A stretch of 64,000 nucleotides of DNA from Aquimarina longa SW024 (GCF_001401755.1 NZ_AVQK01000024.1:84633-148632); one strand, 5' to 3'; numbered from the stretch's first letter, positions 48,201-56,149 are shown. A program made the numbers and translations. The notes: a model not told the origin generated them from the letters alone.

Positions 48201-48939
48201 AAAAACAGGAATTTGGTCAATTGGAGCAGGAGTTTCTAAAAAGAATCGTTATGGGAGTGAATTTTTGATAAAAGCTGCGTATGAAGGAATAGAAATTCAG
48301 GATACACAAAATAGATTGATTACATCAGATTTAGATTTTGTAACTATAGACCCTCATTTCTTTAAAAGAAAGTATTTTGCAAATCTCAATGTATTATATA
48401 ATTACGAAAGTTATGACAATAGTATAAATCCTACCAAAGGAATGATTTTTAGATTAGAAACAGGGGTTAGAGCAAATGTAGATGATACAAAAAAGACCTA
48501 CGGATATGTTAATCCAAGAATAGGTTTTTATAATGCGATAACCAAAAATCAAAAGTTAGTACTTAAAACAGATATTATTGGAGCGGTTATTATAGGTAAT
48601 GACTATGAGTTTTATCAAGGCGCTAATCTAGGAGGGGCTAATGGATTAAGAGGATATAGAAAAGAGCGTTTTACAGGAGAAAAATCACTAGCATTTAATG
48701 GAGATCTAAGGTATAGTTTTAATAGATTTAAAACAGGAATATTACCACTACAATTGGGAATGTTTGGAGGCTACGATATTGGAAGAGTATGGTTTGATAA
48801 AGAAAACTCGAACAAATGGCATGATTCTTTTGGAGGAGGAATGTGGATTAATACAATGGATACCATAGGAGGACAGTTAGGGTTATTTACAAGTGATGAA
48901 GGAGTACGATTTGTATTTAGTTTTGGAGTAAGTATATAG
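45232..48939 (+). CDS. Phosphoesterase / kinase-like / Omp85-barrel fusion lipoprotein
   Basis: 1235 residues. Lipoprotein signal (LLLTSCATYS, Cys 19). Residues about 40-370 are a calcineurin-like metallophosphoesterase with the full motif set: GDAG (D49), GDN (D85), GNHD (127-129), MHHP (H225-226) and GHEH (301-304). Residues about 430-760 form a conserved region with RYSLRAMRK (possible nucleotide-binding basic residue), LGDWDRH (D611, H613) and KDRDQ (D636, D638), an arrangement like the catalytic DRH and metal-binding DxD of HipA/CotH/FAM20-type kinases. Residues about 880-1235 are beta-strands with LRGY (1139-1142), the Omp85/D15 barrel signature, ending in an aromatic-poor FSFGVSI. No POTRA domain is evident. 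Phosphatase and barrel calls are solid; the kinase-like call is inference. Confidence 0.8.
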   Translation: MNKYSKILIICVVLLLTSCATYSPHYKVENFSKTLPNVPIEKTFYLIGDAGYAKMGESTVGLSILKRVLDTTTTTKKDYLIFLGDNIYQKGMPKKGTPERGLATHRIDAQVEAIKEFNGNVIFIPGNHDWYSNGVEGLRRQEKYVVEKMKNKNSFLPSKGCPIEGIEVSDKVHLLILDTQWYLANWDKNPTINDNCEIKTREKFFLEIEGELKKHSKKTILIAMHHPMYTNGIHGGNYSFKKHIFPLKKKIPLPILGSLVAQIRSQGGVSTQDVSNVHYNKLMRRLSTMTRALDRVVFISGHEHSMQYIDSDGSKQIVSGSGSKSTPVTLGKNGLFASSNQGITVLDIYKDGSSTVRFFGDDNGDPKLVYQTMVHPQEKKYEYSTISNSFKPEISTSIYSKDEVKKSKLYQSIWGDHYRYVYGTDIKVPIATLDTLMGGFTIDRQGGGQVTRSLRLINKEGKRYSLRAMRKSVTQFLQKGAFKYTYLDDGFDNTYTEELLSDFYTSSYPYAFLAVGTLANAIGVYHANPKLYYIPKHPRLGKYNENFGNEIYFLEERPGKEYNEEISFGEPDDIESTDDLFERLRKSEKYQMDEEQYIKTRLFDMILGDWDRHSDQWRWARFDTKNKKTYRPIPKDRDQVFSNYDGVLLDVIKFIVPLTRKFQVYDDELKNVRWINQSGEPLDRALIQNSRKEIWLEQAKYIKENLSDSAIEKAFKDLPKELQDATISKIKENLRARRDDIENIASRYYTYLSKHVVIKGTDKKDFFEIIRENNKTIVNVSRIKNGKIKKSYSNRTFTNKETKEIWIYGLDDDDRFIVKGKGKNLIKIRIIGGQNNDSYEIENGKKIKIYDHKSKPNTVVQKGQAKFIWSDIYNYNVYDHNKYNKKTNTITPFVGFNPDDGININVTDVYTTYGFRNDPYQSKHKFKGAYYFLTEGYDISYSGEFINTIHNWNLLLNAVYTSENFAQNFFGFGNESLNLDDELGMNYNRVKTGIWSIGAGVSKKNRYGSEFLIKAAYEGIEIQDTQNRLITSDLDFVTIDPHFFKRKYFANLNVLYNYESYDNSINPTKGMIFRLETGVRANVDDTKKTYGYVNPRIGFYNAITKNQKLVLKTDIIGAVIIGNDYEFYQGANLGGANGLRGYRKERFTGEKSLAFNGDLRYSFNRFKTGILPLQLGMFGGYDIGRVWFDKENSNKWHDSFGGGMWINTMDTIGGQLGLFTSDEGVRFVFSFGVSI

Positions 48940-48969
48940 AAAACTACTAGAGAACAACTAAATAATGAA

Positions 48970-49266
48970 TAAGAAACTATTGCCTATGATACTATTAAAA
49001 TTGAAAATAGTTCTTTAGAAAAAACAGAAATAGTTACAATATTTCCAAACTCGAATAATGTATATTAACTGTTAGTAGTAAACAGTCTGTAAAAATTTGG
49101 AAATTAAAAGATTATGTAGGGGAGTATACTAAAAAATCAATATCTAAAAATACATCTTTCTTATAAAGATCAGTTTAGTATTAGTCATTTACCAACAGGC
49201 TTATATATATTAAAGGTAACGCTAACTAACAGCAATACAATTTACAAGAATATAGTAAAGAATTAA
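48970..49266 (+). pseudogene. Relic of a T9SS type-A sorting domain
   Basis: Reading downstream of the barrel gene, one frame gives TEIVTIFPNSNNVY then a stop; after interruptions another gives FSISHLPTGLYILKVTLTN and ends IYKNIVKN before TAA at 49264-49266. PN-rich start, LPTGLYILKV and a basic C-terminal tail are the pattern of a type-A T9SS C-terminal domain. Several stops and frame changes make it non-functional. It is the tail of a lost cargo gene; the remainder of the 48940-49462 gap has a promoter but no other coding sequence. Confidence 0.6.
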
Positions 49267-49374
49267 TTAGGAATTATAAATAACTATACTTAGTATTTAG
49301 GAATAACCTTATTTTATAATGCTACACATTTTTCATAATAAATGAAAAGTATGACATCATTTTTATAATAGATT

Positions 49375-49408
49375 TTGTCTTTTTAGAAAATATGTTATTT
49401 TATCTTTG
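49375..49408 (+). promoter_or_regulatory. Promoter of the GNAT gene
   Basis: TATCTTTG (49401-49408) is a perfect -7 box; a TTG at 49375-49377 is 23 bp upstream, slightly long spacing. ATG 54 bp downstream. Confidence 0.5.
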
Positions 49409-49462
49409 AAAGTAAGATGTGATTTATTACAAGTTAAAAGAATACGTTTTTAAATACATATA

Positions 49463-50014
49463 ATGTTTAATAAAGAAATAAGTACCAAAAGATTAAGGCT
49501 TAGATTAGTTGATGATTCTGATATACAAGATATTCATCAATTACATTCTATCCCAGAAGTAGATCAATATAATGTATTAGGAATTCCAACAAATATAGAG
49601 GTAACTAAAGTAATCTTAGAAGAATGGTTAGAGTTGATCCGGTTGCGTAAAGTATATGTCTATAGAATAGAAGCAATAACAACAAAAGACTGTATTGGAT
49701 TGATAGCTATTAAAATAGGAAACCCTAAATATAAAATTGGAGAAGTTTGGTATAAACTAAATCCATGTTTCTGGGGAAAAGGATATGCTACAGAAGCATT
49801 AAAAGAAGTTTTACATTTTGGTTTTGAAACCCTTGATTTGCATAGAATAGAAGCAGGATGTGCTGTTGAGAATATAGGGTCTATTAAAGTTCTCGAAAAA
49901 GTAAGAATGAAAAGAGAAGGACATAAACGAAAAGTTTTACCTCTTAAGTCTGGATGGTCTGATAATTATGAATATGCCATTTTGGATGAAGATTGGTATA
50001 ATCATTCAAGTTGA
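49463..50014 (+). CDS. GNAT-family N-acetyltransferase (RimJ/RimL type)
   Basis: 183 residues. The pattern is that of ribosomal-protein/amino-acid GNATs: N-terminal STKRLRLRLVDDSDIQDI, acetyl-CoA loop region IGEVWYKLNPCFWGKGYATEAL (Q/RxxGxG/A-type: WGKGYATE), and LHRIEAGCAVENIGSIKVLEKVRMKREG. Substrate cannot be assigned. The stop overlaps the convergent lipoprotein gene by 13 bp. Confidence 0.9.
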   Translation: MFNKEISTKRLRLRLVDDSDIQDIHQLHSIPEVDQYNVLGIPTNIEVTKVILEEWLELIRLRKVYVYRIEAITTKDCIGLIAIKIGNPKYKIGEVWYKLNPCFWGKGYATEALKEVLHFGFETLDLHRIEAGCAVENIGSIKVLEKVRMKREGHKRKVLPLKSGWSDNYEYAILDEDWYNHSS

Positions 50015-50874
50015 TATTCGTATAAACATGCTTTTTTATCACCTGTTTTTTCATCAGTAATAAAAAGAGTAGTATCATTTTTAAAACATATCCCTTCTTT
50101 CTGTGAATAATGATGTAGTTTTAAATTTTTAATACTTCCATTAAATAAATTATCATCTTTAAAATTACTAAGTAAAATTACATTTTGATGTGTTAATAGT
50201 GCAATTTTATTTTGAGATTGGTTGATTGCTGCTCCTGTAATGAAACAATCAGAACTATTCTCACATACCTCATATGTTCCTACTAATTTAGCGATATGCT
50301 TTCCTGAAGAATCAGAAACTTTATATAGTTTAGTTATTCCTTCAGACTTAGAGCTTCTGTTTTTAGTAAATAGATATAGACTATGATTTAGATGTATAAA
50401 CGCTTCTACATCAAAATTGAGATTCTTTTTTTTAGGAGGGAATTTTTTTTGATCTTCAAAAACAAATTCAATTTTAGAAACATTAATAGTATTTGTCAAA
50501 ATCCCAGAAACTTTATAAATAGTTAAATCCTTTCTCTTATTTTTATTGTTTCCAAAATCACCTATATAGATAGTATTATTTTTATCATATGCTAGATCTT
50601 CCCAATCTATATTTTTAGCATTAGGGATTTTAACTTGTTGTTCGATATTTCCTTTCTGGCTTAAAATAAATAGTGTATTATCATTACCAGAATCATTTAT
50701 AGCGTATAGCTTATGATTTGGTAATACGGTTATTCCAGATATTTCATTAAGAACTTTTGGGAGCTTATTAACTTTTGATAAACGAGAAGTTGTAACCTTT
50801 TGACAGCTAATAGATAATGCTGCCAAAAGGATGAGGGTAAAAAGTTTCAAAATAATTATTTTTTTTGATTCCAT
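50002..50874 (-). CDS. SdiA-regulated-like propeller lipoprotein
   Basis: 290 residues. Lipoprotein signal with Cys at about 24 (LLAALSISCQKV). The mature part is propeller-like, starting LNEISGITVLPNHKLYAINDSGN, then IDWEDLAYDKNNTIYIGDFGNN and EGICFKNDTTLFITDEK, typical of SdiA-regulated/esterase-like beta-propellers. Role unknown. The ATG overlaps the 3' end of dps by 19 bp in another frame, and the C-terminus overlaps the end of the GNAT gene, so the gene is tightly packed on both sides. Confidence 0.75.
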   Translation of the reverse strand: MESKKIIILKLFTLILLAALSISCQKVTTSRLSKVNKLPKVLNEISGITVLPNHKLYAINDSGNDNTLFILSQKGNIEQQVKIPNAKNIDWEDLAYDKNNTIYIGDFGNNKNKRKDLTIYKVSGILTNTINVSKIEFVFEDQKKFPPKKKNLNFDVEAFIHLNHSLYLFTKNRSSKSEGITKLYKVSDSSGKHIAKLVGTYEVCENSSDCFITGAAINQSQNKIALLTHQNVILLSNFKDDNLFNGSIKNLKLHHYSQKEGICFKNDTTLFITDEKTGDKKACLYEYQLE

Positions 50875-51308
50875 GCATTAAGCATCCAACTTGTTTTTTC
50901 TATTTCTCCTATATAAGTACCAGTAATGTCTAATGTTCCATCATCTTTAGCATCTTCTGCTGTAGCAGTTACAATTTTTAATTGTTTTAGAAGTATTTCA
51001 TGATCCTTAAGAACAGCAGTTACCATTTCATGATCTTTTAGGTTTGTATTTGCTTCTTTAATATTAGAAAGATCTAAATATACACTAAAATTGCTAATAG
51101 GGTTCCCTCTAAGAGTTAAGATTCTTTCAGCAATTTCATCTATCTTTAGCTTGGCATCTTCATAAAATTCTTCAAACTTTACATGAAGCTCAAAAAAATG
51201 AGATCCTGTAATATTCCAATGAAAATTTCTAAGCTTTTGATAATGCATATGATAATCGGCCAATAATATATTTAATGCTTCTATTGTTTTAGTATTTGAA
51301 TTGATCAT
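50856..51308 (-). CDS. dps: Dps-family DNA-protection ferritin
   Basis: 150 residues. Ferritin-like four-helix bundle with the Dps ferroxidase segments LADYHMHYQKLRNFHWNITGSHFFELHVKFEEFYEDAKLKIDEIAERIL; conserved H, D and E residues for the inter-subunit iron site are in place (NFHWN, HVKFEEFYED). It oxidises and stores iron with H2O2 and protects DNA in starvation or stress. Promoter -7 TAAATTTG on the minus strand at 51341-51348. The downstream lipoprotein gene overlaps it by 19 bp, so the two are probably co-expressed. Confidence 0.92.
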   Translation of the reverse strand: MINSNTKTIEALNILLADYHMHYQKLRNFHWNITGSHFFELHVKFEEFYEDAKLKIDEIAERILTLRGNPISNFSVYLDLSNIKEANTNLKDHEMVTAVLKDHEILLKQLKIVTATAEDAKDDGTLDITGTYIGEIEKTSWMLNAWNQKK

Positions 51309-51340
51309 AGTTTTTGTTTATTGTTTTTTAAATTTCAATA

Positions 51341-51348
51341 CAAATTTA
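51341..51348 (-). promoter_or_regulatory. -7 element of dps
   Basis: The minus strand reads TAAATTTG, matching TAnnTTTG, 32 bp before the dps start. No clear -33 TTG. Confidence 0.45.
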
Positions 51349-51404
51349 TTATAAATAAATAATAAGAGATGAAGTTACAATAGTTAGTTTTAATAAGAGT
51401 ATTG

Positions 51405-51956
51405 CTATAATCGATTTATGATTTCCTTATGAATAAAATCATAATATGCTGTGTCATGAGGAACATATGTCTTAGACTTGATAGGGTCTAAGAGATGTTT
51501 TTCTAATAGGTTGATATGTATTAGAGTACAGTCAGAAACCTCTTCTTTTTGAAGTATTAGTGATGTAATCGGAACATCAAGATGTGAAAGGTATATATGA
51601 TGAAATTCATTATCATAAAGATCAGGTTTCGGTATTTTTTTAGACAAGTACATTCCTATAAAATTTAAATTATCTTTAGGTACAGATAAACCAATTTCTT
51701 CATTAATTTCTCGAATAGCAGAACTTTCAACAGTTTCTCCTGTTCCAATATGTCCAGCAACAGACACATCCCATAAATTAGGGTAAGTATCTTTACAATC
51801 AGCTCTTTTTTGTAATAATACTTCACCTTTATTAGTATAGAACCATATATGAACACTTGCATGATACAACCCTAATCGATGAGCTTCGGATTTTAACTCT
51901 ATTTTTCCTGTGAACTTTCCTACTTCATCAAGTATATCAATTAGCTCGTCTGCCAT
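51405..51956 (-). CDS. Nudix hydrolase
   Basis: 183 residues. A perfect Nudix box (GX5EX7REUXEEXGU) is visible as GHIGTGETVESSAIREINEEIGL, about residues 66-88. Flanking features (GLYHASVHIWFYTNKGEVLLQKRADCKDTYPNLWDVSVAGH) resemble the isopentenyl-diphosphate isomerase-like/YfcD branch. It hydrolyses a nucleoside-diphosphate-linked substrate, not identifiable from sequence. Single gene. Confidence 0.9.
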   Translation of the reverse strand: MADELIDILDEVGKFTGKIELKSEAHRLGLYHASVHIWFYTNKGEVLLQKRADCKDTYPNLWDVSVAGHIGTGETVESSAIREINEEIGLSVPKDNLNFIGMYLSKKIPKPDLYDNEFHHIYLSHLDVPITSLILQKEEVSDCTLIHINLLEKHLLDPIKSKTYVPHDTAYYDFIHKEIINRL

Positions 51957-52074
51957 TAGTGTGTTTTTTTGATATTTCTTTTTTATTAGTAAAATACAGT
52001 TGTTTTTATTAATAAAAAAGAGTTGAAAATTAAAAATATTTATAATATATACTAAATAATTGTTATTTTTTTAT

Positions 52075-52102
52075 TGCTAAAATGATATATTTATGCTAAA
52101 AT
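52075..52102 (+). promoter_or_regulatory. Direct repeats upstream of InsA-like gene
   Basis: TGCTAAAAT occurs at 52075-52083 and 52094-52102, 19 bp apart (about two helical turns), ending 7 bp before the ATG at 52110. Related ATTAGC sequences occur before the porin gene (around 52540-52570). Candidate operator; function inferred. Confidence 0.4.
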
Positions 52103-52109
52103 ACTATAT

Positions 52110-52529
52110 ATGAATTTTAATTCTTGTCCTAATTGTGGTTCTAATACATATATAAAAAGCGGAATAATAAACAAAAAGCAAAGGTATCGTTGTAAGAATT
52201 GTAATTATTATTTTACAGTAAATAAGCTAGGTAAAAAGATAGACGACTATTATGTTAATAAGGCATTACAACTGTATCTAGAAGGGTTAACTTATCGTGA
52301 GATAGAACGAATATTAGGGGTGTCACATGTAAGTGTAATGAATTGGGTAAAGAAATACAATATTAAGAGACCATACAATACGCAATATCATTCTACATAT
52401 AAGATATTAAATACTTCAGAACTAGGAGAATATTTTCAAAACCCTATGAATATAAAAGGAGCAGGAGTAGTAGTTACAGAACTAGGAGATAAATTTATGC
52501 TAATAAAATGGGAACGTTTCAAAGAATAA
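52110..52529 (+). CDS. InsA-like zinc-ribbon/HTH protein, probable regulator
   Basis: 139 residues. An N-terminal zinc ribbon with C6-x2-C9 and C28-x2-C31 (CPNC...CKNC) as in IS1 InsA, followed by a helix-turn-helix (LYLEGLTYREIERILGVSHVSVMNWVKKY, about 55-83) and a short C-terminal domain. No DDE nuclease domain or second transposase frame follows, and no terminal inverted repeats flank the gene, so it is not a live IS. It sits at the head of the acetate locus, 123 bp before the porin gene, on the same strand. A transcriptional regulator derived from a transposase is the most economical reading. Confidence 0.75.
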   Translation: MNFNSCPNCGSNTYIKSGIINKKQRYRCKNCNYYFTVNKLGKKIDDYYVNKALQLYLEGLTYREIERILGVSHVSVMNWVKKYNIKRPYNTQYHSTYKILNTSELGEYFQNPMNIKGAGVVVTELGDKFMLIKWERFKE

Positions 52530-52652
52530 CTATATCAATTAGCAAAAAACTATATTGATTTTTATTAGCTAACATAATTTTTAGAATTTTATGATGTGCA
52601 CAACACTACGCAAGTAGTAAAAATACTTTCTACAAATCAAATTCTTAAAATT

Positions 52653-53885
52653 ATGAAAAAACTTATTTTACTACTTTTTTTTAGTAGTTTTTTGATTTCA
52701 CACACAGTCTTTGCACAAGGATCACCAGACTATCAAGGAGGGTTTAAGGTTAAGCTTAATGAAGATGGTTCTAAATACTTTAGAATAATTTCTTGGGCTC
52801 AATTCTGGGCTAAATACTCAGGTAATGTACCCAAAGAAGATAGTAAAACAGATTTTAGTATCCGTAGAGCTCGTATTTTGATGTACTCTCAAATCAATAA
52901 AGATTTTTTAATCCTCACCCATTTTGGGCTAAATAGCTTAAATGCAGATAATCTAAGCCCGACAGGTAAAGAAGAAAGCTCACAACTTTTTTTTCATGGA
53001 GTTTGGGGACAATATAGTTTAAGCTCTAATCATGCAATTGGTGGAGGATTACATTATTGGAACGGTATTTCTCGATTGAATAATCAAAGTACATTAAATA
53101 TGATGACATTAGATAACAATCGACAATCTTGGGCTACGATTGGATTATCAGATCAGTTTGCCCGTCATATAGGAGTTTATGCCAAAGGGGCTTTTGGAAA
53201 ACTACAATATCGTATAGCTATTAATGAATCTATAACCAATAATCTTCAAGAAGAAACAGCTCCTGTTGCAGGAGGATCTGCTATATATGCAGGTAGAAGA
53301 TTGTTAGGTTCTAAGGATTCCGGAAAAAACTTTGCAGGATATTTTGATTATAATTTTATGGATCAAGAATCTAATTTTTTACCATACAAAGTAGGCTCCT
53401 ATTTAGGAAGTAAAAAAGTATTTAATATTGGAGCAGGATTTTTTTATCATCCCAAAGGTAGTGTAATGATGGATACGGATAATATCATAAAAGGAGAAGA
53501 TGTTTCAATATTTGCGATAGATGCCTTTTATGATGCACCTCTAGGAGAAAACGGTTCCGTGATTACAGCATATGCTACCTATCAAAATAATGATTATGGT
53601 AAAAATTATACTTTAGGACAAACCTATGAGACAGGATCCATGATTTATACCCATGTAGGATATATAATCCCTAATGATAATAAAAAAACGAAGTTTCAGC
53701 CTTATGCATCTTTTAATACCCGTTCTATAGATGCTATAGATGACAATGCAGCAACATTTGGTATTGGAGCTAACGCATATTTCAGTGGTCATAATTCTAA
53801 ACTAACGCTAGAATATCTAAATACAAAATACGGAAATAATGACGACAGAAGTTTTATAACCCTACAAGCAATGATCTATCTCTAA
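52653..53885 (+). CDS. Outer-membrane porin of the acetate locus
   Basis: 410 residues from the ATG at 52653, which gives a proper signal peptide (MKKLILLLFFSSFL...FAQ). An in-frame GTG at 52596 would add 19 hydrophilic residues ahead of it. The mature protein is rich in alternating strands: FRIISWAQFWAKYSGN, DFSIRRARILMYSQINKDFLILTHFG, GVWGQYSLS..., ending ITLQAMIYL, typical of phosphate-selective/acetate-locus porins in Bacteroidota. It should let small carboxylates cross the outer membrane. The DUF4212 gene starts 11 bp downstream. Confidence 0.85.
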   Translation: MKKLILLLFFSSFLISHTVFAQGSPDYQGGFKVKLNEDGSKYFRIISWAQFWAKYSGNVPKEDSKTDFSIRRARILMYSQINKDFLILTHFGLNSLNADNLSPTGKEESSQLFFHGVWGQYSLSSNHAIGGGLHYWNGISRLNNQSTLNMMTLDNNRQSWATIGLSDQFARHIGVYAKGAFGKLQYRIAINESITNNLQEETAPVAGGSAIYAGRRLLGSKDSGKNFAGYFDYNFMDQESNFLPYKVGSYLGSKKVFNIGAGFFYHPKGSVMMDTDNIIKGEDVSIFAIDAFYDAPLGENGSVITAYATYQNNDYGKNYTLGQTYETGSMIYTHVGYIIPNDNKKTKFQPYASFNTRSIDAIDDNAATFGIGANAYFSGHNSKLTLEYLNTKYGNNDDRSFITLQAMIYL

Positions 53886-53896
53886 AATTTATAATC

Positions 53897-54160
53897 ATGT
53901 CAGAAAAACAACAAAAAGCCAGTGCATACTGGAAAGAAAACGTAAAGTACTTATTCATTTTATTAGCAATTTGGTTTGCGGTATCATATGGAGCAGGGAT
54001 ACTTTTTAAAGATCTATTGAATCAATTTCATATAGGAGGGTTTCCTTTAGGGTTTTGGTTTGCTCAGCAAGGTTCGATTTATGTATTTGTAATTTTAATA
54101 TTTGTCTACGTTCGGATAATGAATAGGTTAGATAAAAAATATGGATATGATAAAGATTAA
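53897..54160 (+). CDS. DUF4212 symporter small subunit
   Basis: 87 residues with two membrane helices (YLFILLAIWFAVSYGAGILF and FWFAQQGSIYVFVILIFVYVRIMNRLDKKYG). The motif IGGFPLGFWFAQQGSI is characteristic of DUF4212, the small subunit of Na+/solute (acetate-type, VC_2705) symporters. It is 75 bp before the large-subunit gene, as in other genomes. Confidence 0.92.
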   Translation: MSEKQQKASAYWKENVKYLFILLAIWFAVSYGAGILFKDLLNQFHIGGFPLGFWFAQQGSIYVFVILIFVYVRIMNRLDKKYGYDKD

Positions 54161-54235
54161 AAAAAATAGACAAAGTGATTGAATTGGATTTAATAAATAC
54201 AGTTTCTAAAATTATAAACAACTAAAAAAAATAGT

Positions 54236-56023
54236 ATGAGTGTTCAAATTTGGACTTATGTTTTGGTAGGGATAACCTTTGCACTATATATAGGTATTGC
54301 AATTTGGTCTAGAGCCAGTTCTACAAAAGAGTTTTATGTAGCAGGAGGGGGAGTATCCCCCTTGGCTAACGGTATGGCAACTGCGGCTGACTGGATGAGT
54401 GCCGCATCATTTATATCTATGGCAGGTATTATAGCCTTTTCAGGTTATGATGGTGCCGTATATCTAATGGGATGGACAGGAGGATATGTGTTATTAGCAC
54501 TATTACTAGCTCCATACTTAAGAAAATTCGGAAAATTTACAGTTCCGGATTTCATAGGAGATAGATATTATTCAAAAACAGCAAGATCTGTAGCTGTATT
54601 CTGCGCTTTATTAGTATCCTTTACGTATGTAGCAGGACAGATGCGAGGTGTTGGAATTGTATTTTCAAGATTTTTAGAAGTAGACATCAATACAGGTGTA
54701 ATCATTGGAATGATTATCGTACTTTTTTATGCGGTGTTAGGAGGAATGAAGGGTATTACATATACTCAGGTAGCGCAATACTGTGTGCTCATTTTTGCAT
54801 TTATGGTTCCAGCAATATTTATTTCTATCCAGATGACAGGCAATCCAATACCACAATTAGGATTTGGAGATACTATTGTAGATGGTTCAGGAACCTATCT
54901 TTTAGATAAGTTAGATGGGCTAAGTACAGAACTCGGTTTTTCAGCATATACTGATGGATCAAAATCTACATTAGATGTATTTGCTATAACGCTAGCATTA
55001 ATGGTAGGAACAGCAGGATTACCACATGTAATTGTTCGTTTTTTTACTGTAAAAAGAGTAAAAGATGCTCGTAAATCTGCTGGATATGCATTATTACTGA
55101 TTGCAATATTGTATACGACAGCTCCCGCAGTAGCTGTTTTTGCAAAGACAAATCTTATAGAATCTGTACAAAATAAAAAATACGAAGAACTTCCTACATG
55201 GTTTAAGAATTGGGAAGATACGGGCTTATTAGGTTGGACAGATAAAAATGGAGATGGACAAGTACAATATGCTAATGGTCATTCAGTAAAAGGAAATAAG
55301 AACAAACCAGTTTTTGATGGAAAAAATAGAGGAGAATACGGTGAACGTACAATTACTAACGTAAATGCAGCTACCAAAAATGAGCTTTTTGTAGATAGAG
55401 ATATTATGGTATTAGCAAATCCAGAAATAGCAAATCTCCCTAATTGGGTAATTGCTTTAGTAGCAGCAGGAGGATTAGCAGCAGCATTATCTACTGCAGC
55501 TGGATTATTATTAGTAATTTCATCTTCAGTATCTCACGATTTAATCAAAAAGATGATCAAACCAGATATTTCTGAAAAAGGAGAATTAATAGCAGCACGT
55601 CTTTCTGCAGTAGCCGCAGTATGCGTAGCAGGATATTTTGGGATCAACCCTCCAGGATTTGTAGCAGCAGTAGTTGCCTTAGCATTTGGATTAGCAGCAG
55701 CATCCTTTTTTCCGGCAATTGTACTAGGGATATTTTATAAGAGAATGAATAAAGAAGGAGCTATTGCAGGTATGGTTGTAGGGATATTATGTATGCTATT
55801 ATATATGATAAAATATAAACTAGGATGGTTTGATGAAACACTACCTCCATCAAGCGAATGGTGGTTTGGAATCTCTCCCGAAGGATTTGGAGCAGTAGCA
55901 ATGGCAATCAATTTTGTGGTATCCTTAGTGATATCTAAATTTACAAGTGCCCCCCCAGAAGAGGTGCAAGAAATAGTAGAAAATATAAGAATTCCAAGTG
56001 GAGCAGGAGAAGCAACACATTAA
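54236..56023 (+). CDS. Na+/solute symporter, acetate-type (SSS family)
   Basis: 595 residues of the SLC5/SSS fold, about 13 membrane helices. Landmarks: KEFYVAGGGVSPLANGMATAADWMSAASFISMAG near the N-terminus (Na+ site region), RYYSKTARSVAVFCALLVSFTYVAGQMRGVG, and GTAGLPHVIVRFFTVKRVKDAR. A hydrophilic insert at about 310-395 contains the EF-hand-like DKNGDGQVQY, a feature of this sub-family. The small DUF4212 protein upstream is its partner; with acs downstream the substrate is most likely acetate or another short carboxylate. Confidence 0.93.
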   Translation: MSVQIWTYVLVGITFALYIGIAIWSRASSTKEFYVAGGGVSPLANGMATAADWMSAASFISMAGIIAFSGYDGAVYLMGWTGGYVLLALLLAPYLRKFGKFTVPDFIGDRYYSKTARSVAVFCALLVSFTYVAGQMRGVGIVFSRFLEVDINTGVIIGMIIVLFYAVLGGMKGITYTQVAQYCVLIFAFMVPAIFISIQMTGNPIPQLGFGDTIVDGSGTYLLDKLDGLSTELGFSAYTDGSKSTLDVFAITLALMVGTAGLPHVIVRFFTVKRVKDARKSAGYALLLIAILYTTAPAVAVFAKTNLIESVQNKKYEELPTWFKNWEDTGLLGWTDKNGDGQVQYANGHSVKGNKNKPVFDGKNRGEYGERTITNVNAATKNELFVDRDIMVLANPEIANLPNWVIALVAAGGLAAALSTAAGLLLVISSSVSHDLIKKMIKPDISEKGELIAARLSAVAAVCVAGYFGINPPGFVAAVVALAFGLAAASFFPAIVLGIFYKRMNKEGAIAGMVVGILCMLLYMIKYKLGWFDETLPPSSEWWFGISPEGFGAVAMAINFVVSLVISKFTSAPPEEVQEIVENIRIPSGAGEATH

Positions 56024-56040
56024 TGAGATATATAACCTAG

Positions 56041-56071
56041 ACCTCACAAGACTCAAAATCCTGTGAGGTTT
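56041..56071 (+). terminator. Possible terminator/attenuator after the symporter
   Basis: ACCTCACA (56041-56048) pairs with TGTGAGGT (56062-56069), followed by TTTAAATT. The stem shares its CCTCACA...TGTGAGG core with the terminator at 12759. Readthrough to the kinase genes is likely since no promoter is obvious downstream. Confidence 0.45.
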
Positions 56072-56149
56072 AAATTAAGTAGAATAGTTTTAAAAATTTT
56101 GAAACCAGAAAGTCGATCTTTCAAAAAAATAGATAATCATAGTACCCTT

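Noticed and set aside
43996..48939. Complete Pycsar anti-phage system
   Set aside because: Only a PycTM-like domain is present; no adenylate/guanylate-cyclase-type PycC gene is seen here or in flanking genes, and the neighbours are not typical defence genes.
52110..52529. IS1-type insertion sequence
   Set aside because: Only an InsA-like zinc-ribbon/HTH frame exists; there is no nuclease frame, no terminal inverted repeats and no target duplication.
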